DNA of 64,000 bases, taken from contig NC_088787.1 in NCBI RefSeq assembly GCF_949628265.1, forward strand, positions 34,274,844-34,338,843, in the 5' to 3' direction. Below the pieces are notes generated by a model that had not been told where the DNA came from, searched no databases, and was given only the letters and a program-made list of their open reading frames with translations. Both the position numbers and the translations under genes were made by a program. Every line of letters begins with the position of its first letter. The first letter of the stretch is position 1. This document shows, one piece after another, positions 47,515 through 58,254 of the stretch. The DNA comes from Cloeon dipterum (lineage: Eukaryota > Arthropoda > Insecta > Ephemeroptera > Baetidae).

Positions 47515-47550
47515 CTTGGCTTCTGTTTTCTCAACGTGCGGGGTCACCAA

Positions 47551-47931
47551 CAGGGTTCGCCAATTTTGCAATGCGCAAAAATGCACCACCGGTTTTTTGC
47601 GCAAAAAACCGGCTGGAAAAACCCACCAGTCTTGGGTTTTTCCGCATTTTTCCGAATTTAACGCGAAAATAGTCAATTTTCGCTTGAAAAGAGTCTGAAA
47701 TTTCAGAAAATTATGCAGAGAGTTAAAATTTTCAGTCTCTTGGTGGAACCAGTGGCTCTAATTCTGATTTTGGTGTTTTTGAAAAATCCCTACATTTGGT
47801 CATCCATCATGAGAATTTTTTGTTTTCCATAAGAATGCATGTGTTTCGGAAAAATGCGCAAAATTGCAGAAAAACAGTTATTTGCAATGCAGTGGGTTTT
47901 TCCGGAAAAATGCGGGTTTTTGCGAACCCTG
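47551..47931. mobile_element. 381-bp hAT-like MITE in the retrotransposon primer-binding site
   Basis: Ends CAGGGTTCGC and its inverse GCGAACCCTG. Exact 8-bp duplications GTCACCAA at 47543-47550 and 47932-47939. The duplicated bases are part of the Ty3/gypsy primer-binding site, so the insertion postdates retrotransposition. The interior repeats aatgcgcaaaaa and tttttgcgc words. A relative lies at 53070-53409. Confidence 0.85.
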
Positions 47932-47939
47932 GTCACCAA

Positions 47940-48003
47940 TGAAGTGTTCATATAGGAAGGAACGCGCAAGGAAGAGAAAAGCAGTGGCTTGTGTGTGATG
48001 ATT
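47940..48003 (-). repeat. 64-bp remnant of the 5' LTR of the minus-strand Ty3/gypsy element
   Basis: Matches 39561-39624 with a few changes (tgaagtgttcatataggaag to gtgatgatt). It then stops and is followed directly by sequence of the unit C/D left flank (tttcctccgaggtagaagc). About 475 bases of the LTR are missing, so a deletion joined the element to unit D. Confidence 0.8.
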
Positions 48004-48040
48004 CCTTTCCTCCGAGGTAGAAGCTGTAGAAATATAAAAG

Positions 48041-49981
48041 GGAAGGATCCATATTAAGTGAACCCCTGTTTGGCAAGTGGTCTTCAGATCTTGATGAAAT
48101 TCGGTGGAGATGATGCCCTAGGGAACCTAAGTTAAACCCTAAAATATTAGGTCAAAATTCCAAAAATTGTTCATTTTACAGGGGCTCAAAATTTGAGATT
48201 TTTGAAAAAGGTGATGTTTTCGGCGATTTGTAACTTGGACTCTGTTTATAGAAAACACAAAAATTAGGTATCCAAAATATTTTACGTTTGATGCCAAACA
48301 ACTGTCCCACGATGACCAACTTCGTAGGTCAAAGGTCAAGGTCACTAAATTGGGGTCAAACTTTTCAAAAAAATCCCACATACCCAAGTACATAAAATTT
48401 GAGAAATTCAAAATAGCCAAAATGTGCCTCATATCCATGGTAACAACATAAAAAAAATTTGCGATACGTTTTTTCTTCGTTTTCGAGATATTTTGAATTG
48501 AGTGTTTAAAATCGATGTTTTCCGGGGCTTCTGATCATAATATATAAAAACACGTTTTCCGCTTAATCTCAGCTTCTATGGGTCCGATTTACAAAAACCG
48601 CACACCGTTTGATACGTAATGACCTCCCCTAGGTAATGCAAGTGATCATAAGGGTGCCCACCCCTTCAAACCCTAAACCACCCCCTGGAAATCCGAAAAA
48701 TTTTTTTTTTCATATTTTTAACCTCTATCTCGACAAATTAAGCGTGACACCAATCAAGTATGTCCCAAAATAGTTACAATAATAAATATTATTATTTTCT
48801 TTGTAGAGGAAACCTTAAAAAAAAATAAAATTGCTAATATGAAGATGGTAAAAAAAATTTTATTTTTATTTTAAAAATAGCATTAAATCGGGTTTTAGTT
48901 TATTCAAAATAACTTGATTAACCTTTATTTATTAATATTTTAACAAAAAATTAATAAATGCAACCAATTCAAATATCTGGAATTGCACACAATATGCACC
49001 AAATAATGATGGTTACACATATATTATTGGTTGCATTTATTTATAATAATAAAAGAACAGTGTGAAATATTAAATTTATTTTTAAAATATTAATAAATAA
49101 AGGTTAATCAAGTTATTTTGATTAAACTAAAACCTGATTTAATGCTATTTTTAAAATAAACCTAAAATTTTTTTACCATCTTCATATTAGCAATTTTATT
49201 TTTTTTAAGGTTTCCTCTACAGAGAAAATAATAAAATATTTATTATTGTAACTATTTTGGGACATACTTGATTGGTGTCACGCTTAATTTGTCGAGATAG
49301 AAGTTAAAAATATGAAAAAAAAAATTTTTCGGATTTCCAGGGGGTGGTTTAGGGTTTGAAGGGGTGGGCACCCTTATGATCACTTGCATTACCTAGGGGA
49401 GGTCATTACGTATCAAACGGTGTGCGGTTTTTGTAAATCGGACCCATATAAGCTGAGATTAAGCGGAAAACGTGTTTTTATATATGATCAGAAGACCCGG
49501 AAAACATCGATTTTAAACACTCAATTCAAAATATCTCGAAAACGAAGAAAAAACGTATCGCAAATTTTTTTTATGTTGTTACCATGGATATGAGGCACAT
49601 TTTGGCTATTTTGAATTTCTCAAATTTTATGTACTTGGGTATGTGGGATTTTTTTGAAAAGTTTGACCCCAATTTAGTGACCTTGACCTTTGACCTACGA
49701 AGTTGGTCATCGTGGGACAGTTGTTTGGCATCAAACGTAAAATATTTTGGATACCTAATTTTTGTGTTTTCTATAAACAGAGTCCAAGTTACAAATCGCC
49801 GAAAACATCACCTTTTTCAAAAATCTCAAATTTTGAACCCCTGTAAAATGAACAATTTTTGGAATTTTGACCTAATATTTTAGGGTTTAACTTAGGTTCC
49901 CTAGGGCATCATCTCCACCGAATTTCATCAAGATCTGAAGACCACTTGCCAAACAGGGGTTCACTTAATATGGATCCTTCC
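48041..49981. mobile_element. 1.94-kb near-perfect foldback element
   Basis: Starts ggaaggatccatattaagtg and ends with its inverse. Arms of about 940 bases (48041-48980 and 49025-49981) mirror each other with few mismatches around a loop at about 48981-49024. The target is known from unit C (tataaaagagaactg), and the flanks carry the 4-bp duplication AAAG (48037-48040 and 49982-49985). A mirrored 99-codon open frame appears once on each strand (48139-48438 and 49584-49883), which follows from the palindrome. No transposase is present. Transcription would give a long double-stranded hairpin RNA. Confidence 0.85.
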
Positions 49982-51107
49982 AAAGAGAACTGTCGAAGTT
50001 TGAATTTTACAACTGCGCAATGGACCAGGCGCCGATTGGAGAAAGAAACCAGTCTGTGATATTGGTTCGCTATGCGGCTCCTCGGCCGCTTCGTAAACAA
50101 AAAGCGGGCAGAAGCTAGACGCGACTGCTCTGTTTTTTTAAGCTTTCCGCTTTTTCGTATGAGCTGGAGAATAATTTTGACTGCTGGGCACCTTGCGTTG
50201 ATTATGGCCATGTTTGGAGCCAAAATTCGCGTTTTCACACGGGAAGATAGGGAGTTGTTAAGGTCAAATGCCTTAAACAGAATAGAATTTGTCATGGTCG
50301 TTGAAGGAAGGTTAACCATCGTTGATTTTTCGATATAAAATAAGATGGAGAGGATGAACAAGGGCGGTACAGTAAATTTAGAAATTATGATGGCAATGTG
50401 CGAGTTGCTTGTCTGTGAAGTCGAAAAAGTCGATGCAAAGGTCACTTCGTCACATCTGGTTGGCTCGCAAGGCGTCACTGTGAGTGCAATGACCAAATTA
50501 CGGTATTGTTTGGTCACCCCGGCCAGTTTTTTCAAACAATTTTCAAAGGTGATTTATTTTATTCTTTCGTAAATTGGTTATCTACCGTGCTAGGAAATGT
50601 ATTTAAGCGCCTTGCTGTGCTTTGAAATGCGCCGGTGCATTGTGCGTTGGGTGCATTGCATGCACAGGGCGAGCGAAGTGAAGAGAAATCAGGCCGTTTA
50701 TTCTCTCCCTTCCTTAATATTTTCGTCATCGCGTCAGTCTTTAGGTAGACGGGCAACAGAAAACACATTTTCCCTCGCTGCATCTCTTCCGCGTGTGACT
50801 CCCTCGACGCCGGCATACAACTGCGTGGTAGGTTTTCTCGCATTTTATTCGATTTTGTCCTTCGTGTCTTTGCCCACGGCTAATTTGGAAGATTAAATCA
50901 GTCTTTTTTTCGATTCAAAAGACAAAACCAAGGCCTCTTTTGACTCTAGATAATTCCATTTCTCCACAAATATTGATTAAATACATGCTGTTCGCTACGT
51001 AATTTTAAAATTATCACCGGCCAATTCCTTTTAATTTTTCTCTGCGTCAAAGCAGTAACGCGTCCGTAAAAAATATTAACGTGGGTGCATGCACAAACAA
51101 ATGCAAC

Positions 51108-51946
51108 TAAAGTGTATAAATAAGTGAAGCGGAGTAAAAAGTGGGCTGGGCTGTAGCACTACTCTGCTTTTTCTCCCTATGCTGGCCATGCAAAATGCCC
51201 TCGCGCAATCGCCTCCCAAAGCACTCTCGATGCGCGAAAAAAATTTTCGTTGGTACCAATGGATAGCTGAAGATTTGCACTTCAACATGTGTCAAAACCA
51301 AAATCGAAAAAATGAACAGGTTTTGAGAAATCGGTGAATACATTTCATGCTCTTTCGCGCGAGAAGGCTCGGTCACGAGACTCGGGCGAGCGCGCTGATT
51401 GGTTGCTGGTCGTGCCTACATTTTCAGTCACAACACAGTCTCGGCAGTGTTTACATATTATTCAGTCAGATTTTCGGCTCAAATTTTGTACACGGCACGA
51501 CCGTGCCCTGTATTTTTGTACCCTGCCCAAGGCAAACTTATAATCTGATTATGTGCGTCATGTTTACACTGAAAAATATAAAAATATCGAAATGGTAATT
51601 ATGTCACTGCCGAGATTGTGTTGTGACTGAAAAAGTAAACGAGACCAGCAACCAATCACCGCGCTCGCCCGAGTCACGTGACCGAGCCTTCTCGCGCGAA
51701 AGAGCATGAAATGTATTCGCCGATTTCTCAAAACCTGTTCATTTTTTCGATTTTGGTTTTGACACATGTTGAAGTGCAAATCTTCAGCTATCCATTGGTA
51801 CCAACGAAAATTTTTTTCGCGCATCGAGAGTGCTTTGGGAGGCGATTGCGCGAGGGCATTTTGCATGGCCAGTATAGGGAGAATTTGCCGAGTAGTGCTA
51901 CAGCCCAGCCCACTTTTTACTCCGCTTCACTTATTTATACACGTTA
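51108..51946. mobile_element. 839-bp palindromic MITE with 8-bp target-site duplication
   Basis: Ends TAAAGTGTATAAATAAGTG and the inverse of TAACGTGTATAAATAAGTG. Arms (51108-51451, 51605-51946) are near-identical inverses. It sits in the unit's acaaacaaatgcaccgac sequence; the flanks aatgcaac and aatgcacc match at seven of eight bases, and the empty site reads aatgcacc. The arms contain TATAAA near each end and ATTGGTTG (inverse CCAAT) boxes. It has no coding capacity. A diverged single arm is found at 61207-61490. Confidence 0.8.
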
Positions 51947-52698
51947 AATGCACCGACACAAAGCAAAAAAAGGCCGCAGACACAGAGCGCGCTGAAAAGG
52001 GTGTTATTGTTAATATCTGCCGCTGCCACGCCGTTGTATTCTCCGACCACCCGGAGGCCAAAAGGGAAAATAAATAATAATGCTCACCTGCTCGGACGAA
52101 CAGACGGCCTTTTGCGATCTCTGCCGCCGAGCATCATTATTTACCACCCAACCATTTCGTCGTCCACCTCAGGGTGACATGTCAATGAGATAGAATAACC
52201 AAGCGTCGAGCTGCCGAGCCCACGCCAATGGTCGCTCGACGTTTAAAGAATTGGAGAATAAGAATTAAACGATTGAATTGAGAGGCAGCCGCCGCGACGG
52301 AGAAGTTTTACGGATGGCCCGGCGGCAGCGAGTGCTTGCCTGGAAAATTGATCACGAATCTTTTTTTTTTTTTTAAATAAACTCGAATACTGATTATGAA
52401 TACTTACAGCCATGGGAAAGAGAAATTTTTATGCCCTGACCGCGAGAATAGGATGGAAAAGAAACCAGCGCAATGAATAACTCCCCCAGTCGCACAGATT
52501 CAGTCTCCAGCACAAAAAGATCCTTCGGCGGCTGCTATTTGCCTTGGAACAGCTTTGCTTTGGTACTGATCGGCAGGGAAACAAAATTGCAGATCGGTCC
52601 AGCCACGATTTTCGTGCAGCAGTGCGGAAAATAAATAAAATCTTAGGTCATTTTATATTTAAGCGCAATATTGGTAGCCCTAATTCTAATTATTATCC

Positions 52699-53069
52699 CA
52701 AAAACACCAATTTATCTTAAAAACATTTTTTTTGTCTCACTTCAGCAATGAAATAATATTTTTAATAGCGCCGCATCATGCCGCGACCTGGAAAAGTACA
52801 TCGTACGTGCCTCGCGATTTTAAATTTTGGTCGAGCACCGTCGGGTGTGCTTGAAATGGCTGAAAAAAAAACAACCAAAACCGCCACGCGTGCCGCCGCC
52901 GCACCTCGCGCTGCCGAATGAGCGAAAAATAAACAACGGCGCCGGCAAAACCGCGTTGAAACAGTCCTGAAGCAGTTTGGTTACAGGCCAGGGTTAAAAA
53001 TCGTTGCTATAAATGGTCAAATATGCAACAAACTGAGGAAAAAGAATTTAAAATGAGAAGGATCTCAAG
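52699..53069. other. insertion-derived sequence in unit D, unclassified
   Basis: Absent from units A-C, where the flanking attattatcgggcgatgaag is continuous. AT-rich at the left, with a CG-rich stretch at 52780-52960 (gccgccgccgcacctcgcgctgccg). No gene was recognised. Confidence 0.5.
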
Positions 53070-53409
53070 CAGGGTTCGCCAATTTTGCAATGCGCAAAAA
53101 TTCACCCCTGGTTTTTTGCGCAAAAACAACCGCATTTTTCAGAATTTAACTCGAAAAAAGTCATATTTCCCATCAAAAAAGTCAGGAATTTTGGAAAATT
53201 ACGATGAGAGTTTAGATTTTCGGTCTTTTAAAGAAACCAGTGGCTTGAAAACTGATTTTTAAAAATCCCTATTTTTTGTCATCCCACGAGAGTTTTTGAT
53301 ATTCCATAATTTTATTTATTGACCTTTGTTAAAATGTATGACTTTCACAAGAATAAACAACAATAAGATTGCATTTGTTCAGGAAAAATGCGGATTTTTG
53401 CGAACCCTG
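53070..53409. mobile_element. 340-bp hAT-like MITE, second copy of the CAGGGTTCGC family
   Basis: Begins cagggttcgccaattttgca and ends tttttgcgaaccctg, closely matching both ends and much of the interior of 47551-47931. No target-site duplication can be read (flanks tctcaag and accacggg), so the insertion or its flanks have been altered. Confidence 0.75.
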
Positions 53410-54427
53410 ACCACGGGCGATGAAGAATTTAGAACAAAACAAAAGAAAATAATTTTAAAACAAGAACCGCCGTTCTCCCCGCCGTTTCCGAAATTAAAAT
53501 CAAAGAGTTCCAAATTTCCACACTGATCAATTCTACTACTAGAGCCAAAATTTAAAAATATGTCTCATTAATTTTTATTAAATTGGAAGAATTTTTCTAT
53601 TTCGGAGCAAATGCAGCGGCTAACACTTGATTTTCTTCTTCAGAGAACGCATCTGCCGATGCACAAAAGCTCGATTGAGAGGGCAGGTGCTGCTAGCGAG
53701 CAGGCAAAGGCAGCGCTCGCACCTTTCGGTAACAATAACGCACACAGGTAAACAGGTATGCCATCTGCTGGTATCAAGTGGAAGGCCATCTTATTAATCG
53801 CTCGCCGTCGCGTGTGACGGCCGTGTCGGGCAGATGCGCGTCTTCAATAAATCACGAGAGTAGCTTCCAAATCTGATACCTGGCTGAAATAGTAAGTCGA
53901 CTCAATTAGATAACCTCATTTATGTAATTATCAAGCAGCAATCGCCCTTCTGGCTATGGTGGAGGTTCGAGGGCACTGCTTCTTTGGTCGGGTGCAGGGG
54001 TTGTTTGGCTCGATGGGGTCGTAAACAAACCGACTGACGCTTAGCATGCGCGGGAGGCTCCCAACCGCGGCGCAAAATAAAGAGGCCGATCTCCGTGAGT
54101 TGTGGCTTGGGGTTTGCAAGGGCCGCCGGAGGCATCGAGCCCATCTTTTTCGCCTGCAAAAGTTTCCAGGAGCCAAAGTGGTTGATATGAGCCCCGCAGA
54201 TGCCCGTTGAGTAAGATTATCAATAATTTAGCAAAAGGCGAAAGGAAATTTTGTCTAGCACTGTTTAATTCATCTTGACCGCTCCTGAACTGAATCGCAT
54301 TAAATGATGCAACATTTAAATGACATCTTCAATTATTTTACAATTTGGTGTTGATTTTTTAAATGAGCAAAATAAAATTTAATAATTTTAATAAGCTATA
54401 CAATCATTATTTTCACAGGAAATCAAC

Positions 54428-56536
54428 ATGAAACGGAAAGTGAAGACTCTGCTTAAATTGGCGAGGAGAAGGTCGAGGACAATGAGGAGGAGCAAAAAGT
54501 TGAAAGATCTTGCAACAAGATCAATCATTACGAAATTGTGCACGCATCCTAAAGGCGGCGGTCGTAATTTGGCGAAATTACGTAAGTTTCAAAATATCGC
54601 TTGGTGAGAGTTAAATGTTGAAATAATAATTATTTACTTAATGGTTTTTACAGCTGCATGCTTGCGTGAGTCGTTGTTGCTTGAGTTGCTCAAACGCAGG
54701 TCGAACCAAAAAAAGGGAGAAGAGCAGAAACGAAACCTGCTACTGAGAAAGGCCGTTAGCGTTTTGATCAGTTCCGAAACGAAAAAATTCGAGTTTGGAG
54801 GCTTACTTTCCTTCAGCAAAAGGAAGAATGTCCTCCAAAACACATTCAAGGTATGTAATTCAGAATAGAACATTTTTCCATAACCACAAATTTTTGTTTC
54901 AAGCAGATCCTACAAATTTTGACAAGAGCTCCCAACCTTGAGCACCTGATTATCAACGTCAAGGAAATGTTCGCAAATTATCACTATCCGCTTTTGGAGG
55001 AGAGGTCGATTCAAGCTATTTCAAGGATGGAGAATCTCAACATTTTGAAGATAATCAAGTTCCCTGTCAAATATGATGATATGAAATCCATTTGCAAAGT
55101 TCTAACAAATTTGCAATACGTGGAATTCTATTACATTGACTTTTCTGACATGAGACTGGAGGATCTGGGCGCGGACATCGAAGACTTTAAGTCGAGCTTT
55201 TCTCGACTTACAGTATTTTTGTTTCAATCAACACGAGGAATGCTCTGCCCGTTCGAAAGGAAGTTGAAACGTCTGTGCCTGCAAAACCTTCCCAATCTCA
55301 AGATCATCTTCAAATGTCAAGATGTCATAAATTGCGATAGTCCGCTCGAAGAATCGTTGATTCCAGTTGAACCTTGCGCTTTGCGTCACCTGTGCATTTC
55401 TCCCAGCACCTCTAACCTGCCAGCGGTATTCCCTGAAGTGACAGCTTTAAACGTATGTATTAGATAAAGCAATTTATTTTCATGCCTTTCTAGTCTAGAC
55501 ATAACATATGAATTTTATTGGAATTACAGATTTTTGCCAAAAAATTTCTTGTTATGTCTTTGTCAGCTAAATAATTATACTAGCTAAATGTTTACCAATT
55601 GATTCTTTTCCAACAGGTACGTTTTCCGAGGGATGAGACAAAAGACGAAGACAAGCTCAAATCAATTCTACGCTTCTCAAGCATTGAATATTTGCTTTTG
55701 AACTTTCCGCCGACATTTTCAACCCTTGAAAGATTTATCGGTGCTTATGGAGCAAATTTGCACACTCTGATTATCTACGCAGTGGAGATTATTGACGGGG
55801 AATCTCCGTCATTCAGAAGAATTTTCGCTTCCTGCCCAAAACTCCAAAAGTTGGTTTTAAGTGGCGTTGACATATCTGACGACAAGAAGCCAATAGACAC
55901 CTTTGCGCCGCTAAGAGAATTCAAGTGGTCACCTTAGTAAGTTTGAATTATTGGTCTGGAGGGCATGTTCCAGCAGTTCTCAAGATTTTAAATGTTTTGC
56001 GCAGATATGCCGACAAAAATAAAATCCCAGATCCAATCTTTTATTTAAAAAAAAATTGCAGTCGAAAATGATTCTTTAATTTCTATTTCAATTATTCTTT
56101 TTGTTTCAGTAAAACTGGACTGCAGAAATTTGAAGTGACCAACATTCTCTCAGCTCTGCCAAACCTGGAGAAATTCGCCCTCTCAGAATTTGAATACCTG
56201 GACGTCAACGATCTTAAGAAGCTGGCATCGAACATCAAAGAAAATAGAATTTTAGGCAAGCTCACTGGGATTCAATTAATATTCGCGGACTGTTGGGATA
56301 TTGAAGATGATGATGACATTGACGTTGGATTGTTTCGGACTGTCAGAGACATAATCGCAAACGCTGCGGCATTTCTCCCCGCTTTGGTTGACATTCAATT
56401 CAATTTAGGTTATCTAAATTTGAATAGCTTATATCAGGACCAAATTCGGAAAATTGGTGAAAAGTTTCAGGAGTTGATCGGAGATGACAGTATCGCCAAG
56501 TTCATTCGTACAGTTAAAAATAGACAAATTGGCTGA
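54428..56536 (+). CDS. LRR protein with F-box-like N-terminus, array copy D
   Basis: Exons 54428-54581, 54654-54850, 54907-55452, 55617-55936 and 56110-56536 join in phase to 547 residues. It follows the family plan. Differences include RSKKLKDLATR in exon 1, ELLKRRS in the F-box-like motif, FYYIDFSDMRL in exon 3, KTGLQKF at the exon 5 start and the acidic loop CWDIEDDDDIDV. It pairs with copy B at FANYHY, copy C at VFLFQS and copy A at the CQD..DSP segment and the shorter exon 4. Frame intact. Confidence 0.8.
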
Positions 56537-56724
56537 ACATCTGTTAGCTCTTTGTTTTGCTGGATTTTTGTTAAGAATGTCTCGATTTCTTAAAATTCGT
56601 GCTGCTGAGTTAAATTAAAATAAAATTATACATAATACTCTATTATTTTGTTTTCTGAAATACAAAATTAAATGTTTTGATGGAACATATCTGCTTATAG
56701 GAACAATAGCGAACCTTAACTGAA

Positions 56725-57446
56725 ATGAAGTGTAATCTCTTCCCGGCAAATTTAAATTCCGAAGGCTACTGCACAAACGTGTACTGTTCAAAGTATCGCT
56801 TATACAGAATATCACTGAATGAGCAGGCGTCAACTTCAGGCAACGCTTTACACTACTCCGAAGGAATTGGAACAAGGCAGCAACTCCTAAAAGATCAAGA
56901 AATTCCCGAAAATAGACGTCGCTCTAGCCAGAATATTGCTCCTTTAGTTGCTTATCAAGAACTTGCCACTGGACAGCAGTTCCAGTTTCCTAACCAGCCA
57001 GGCAATTATGGTAGCTATATTTTAAATCATATTTTTTATATTCAAAATTATAAACGCTTGCTTTTTTATGCTATATTTAAGGCCAATATCATCTGCCGGA
57101 TAGTCCACAGCAATATTATAATTTCAACATTGCTCAAACTAACGCCAGGACACAGATGGGGTGGAATGCTCAGCAGTACAATAGTTACTCGGCAATGGCG
57201 ACGATGCAACAACAGGCATATGCAAGCCAATGGAATAACCAAGGACACCAGCAAAAGCAGGATCAGAGAGTGGCGATGTCAGCGTCTGGCGCACAGGCTA
57301 CTGCTATTGAAAGCTCTTTGCAAAACTACATCCCTCCTCCACGACAAGAATTGGTCAATTCAGCCCGTTCTCAGCCTGGACCAAGCGGCAAAAAAACTCT
57401 GCAGGATTTTCAGCTCAGAATGTCTCAAGTTCAAAATGTCAAATAA
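56725..57446 (+). CDS. unrecognised Gln-rich protein with a Cys pair near the start
   Basis: Exon 1 (56725-57010) begins MKCNLFPANLNSEGYC and includes a Ser/Gln-rich tail (GQQFQFPNQPGN). A GTAGCT donor and TTAAG acceptor join it in phase to exon 2 (57082-57446), which is strongly Gln/Ala/Ser-rich (YNSYSAMATMQQQAYAS, then PPPRQELVNSARSQPGPSG) and ends at a TAA, about 216 residues. The motif EGYC recurs downstream in EGYCVMCEEDDDD, hinting that the gene continues. I do not recognise the family; disordered Q-rich proteins with small Cys clusters are often RNA- or chromatin-associated, but that is only a possibility. It lies directly after unit D and is not part of the duplication. Confidence 0.45.
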
Positions 57447-57484
57447 TATTTTACTATAAATTTAATTGCACTTGTTTATTCCAG

Positions 57485-57896
57485 CGCCTCCTTGTCCAAA
57501 TAGAACAACTGAAGGATATTGCGTGATGTGTGAGGAAGATGACGATGACATCGACCATCATTGGCGTAATTTTCACAAAGATAAAGGTGAAAATGTGAAA
57601 AGAAATTCTCGCTATGGAACAAGCACCAAATTAAAACATTTAACGAGCAAACGACGTTTATTGTTTCCCAAACGTACACACCCTCATGAAGAGTTGAAAA
57701 AATGCCTCGAATGTCAGAGGGTGTTTTACACTCTCATCGCTGTCCCGTTCCGTCAACCAGCTCAGCCCAATCAAATGCAAGTTCCACTGCTCCAGTTCCA
57801 GCGTCAGGAAATGAAATAAAAGGATTTTGCTTGATGTGCAAATTCACCTTTGATGATTTAAATCAGCAACAACAACTTCAACGACAGCAACGGTGA
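57485..57896 (+). pseudogene. zinc-knuckle-like 3' exon(s) with an apparent frameshift
   Basis: After an acceptor (tttattccag) a frame encodes EGYCVMCEEDDDDIDHHWR, a C-x2-C with downstream His residues, then a basic stretch and KKCLECQRVF, another C-x2-C. The expected His follow-up (LHSHRCP) occurs in the next frame (57702-57896), which ends in GFCLMCKFTFDD and a Gln run. A one-base shift near 57720 is needed to join them. No good donor in the previous exon fits the phase, so this is either a separate small gene, a damaged 3' end of the Gln-rich gene or a spliced structure I cannot resolve. AATAAA at about 57966 could be the polyadenylation signal. Confidence 0.4.
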
Positions 57897-58254
57897 TTTT
57901 TACACTATCAGGAAGATTCGTGGACAATGGACACTTCTTCCTTATAAAACCTGTGATGATAAAGAATAAAGAACTTGATCAATGCTCGCATTGCCATATG
58001 ATCCTATACATTTACTGTCGGTATTTATTTAGTTATCAAGGATGATGGTTCAGAGATCATTTTATGTAAGACTTGCTCGCCATTGCCATATAAAACTATA
58101 AAATAGTATACCCGTCGTTGCTAAAAGAGTTATTTTAATTGAAATATATTCTCAGAGCGAGAATGGTGGTTGTCAAAATATAATAAATTAATTAAAAAAG
58201 GTACCTCAATGATTTTTCTCTTCTTCTTTTCCCGAATAAATTTAGAGGCGTTTG

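Larger units (their letters stand above)
40100..47939 (-). mobile_element. Ty3/gypsy retrotransposon, interrupted and degraded
   Basis: Minus-strand order is LTR remnant, gag, protease, reverse transcriptase, RNase H, integrase, polypurine tract, LTR. The gag zinc knuckle has the unusual form CFYHYRFGDDARKCQQGC and the PBS region reads TTGGTGACCCCG; both recall the CsRn1-type clade, which is my inference. It is dead: a second Ty3/gypsy element splits reverse transcriptase, a MITE (47551-47931) splits the PBS, pol has at least two further frame shifts, and the 5' LTR is reduced to 64 bases. It sits in the 3' block of duplication unit C. Confidence 0.85.
49982..56698 (+). repeat. segmental duplication unit D
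   Basis: Resumes unit C/D left-flank sequence after the hairpin, then the leader block 50150-50900, the upstream block to 54420 and the LRR gene 54428-56536. The homology stops at about 56698, so the long 3' block of A-C is absent. It is interrupted by a palindromic MITE (51108-51946) and by 52699-53410, which includes a hAT-like MITE. Part of the upstream block seen in A-C (15110-15600) is deleted at about 54215. Confidence 0.8.

Noticed and set aside
48139..48438. 99-codon frame on the minus strand and its twin at 49584-49883 on the plus strand
   Set aside because: The two are mirror images created by the palindrome. The reading is low-complexity without a domain.
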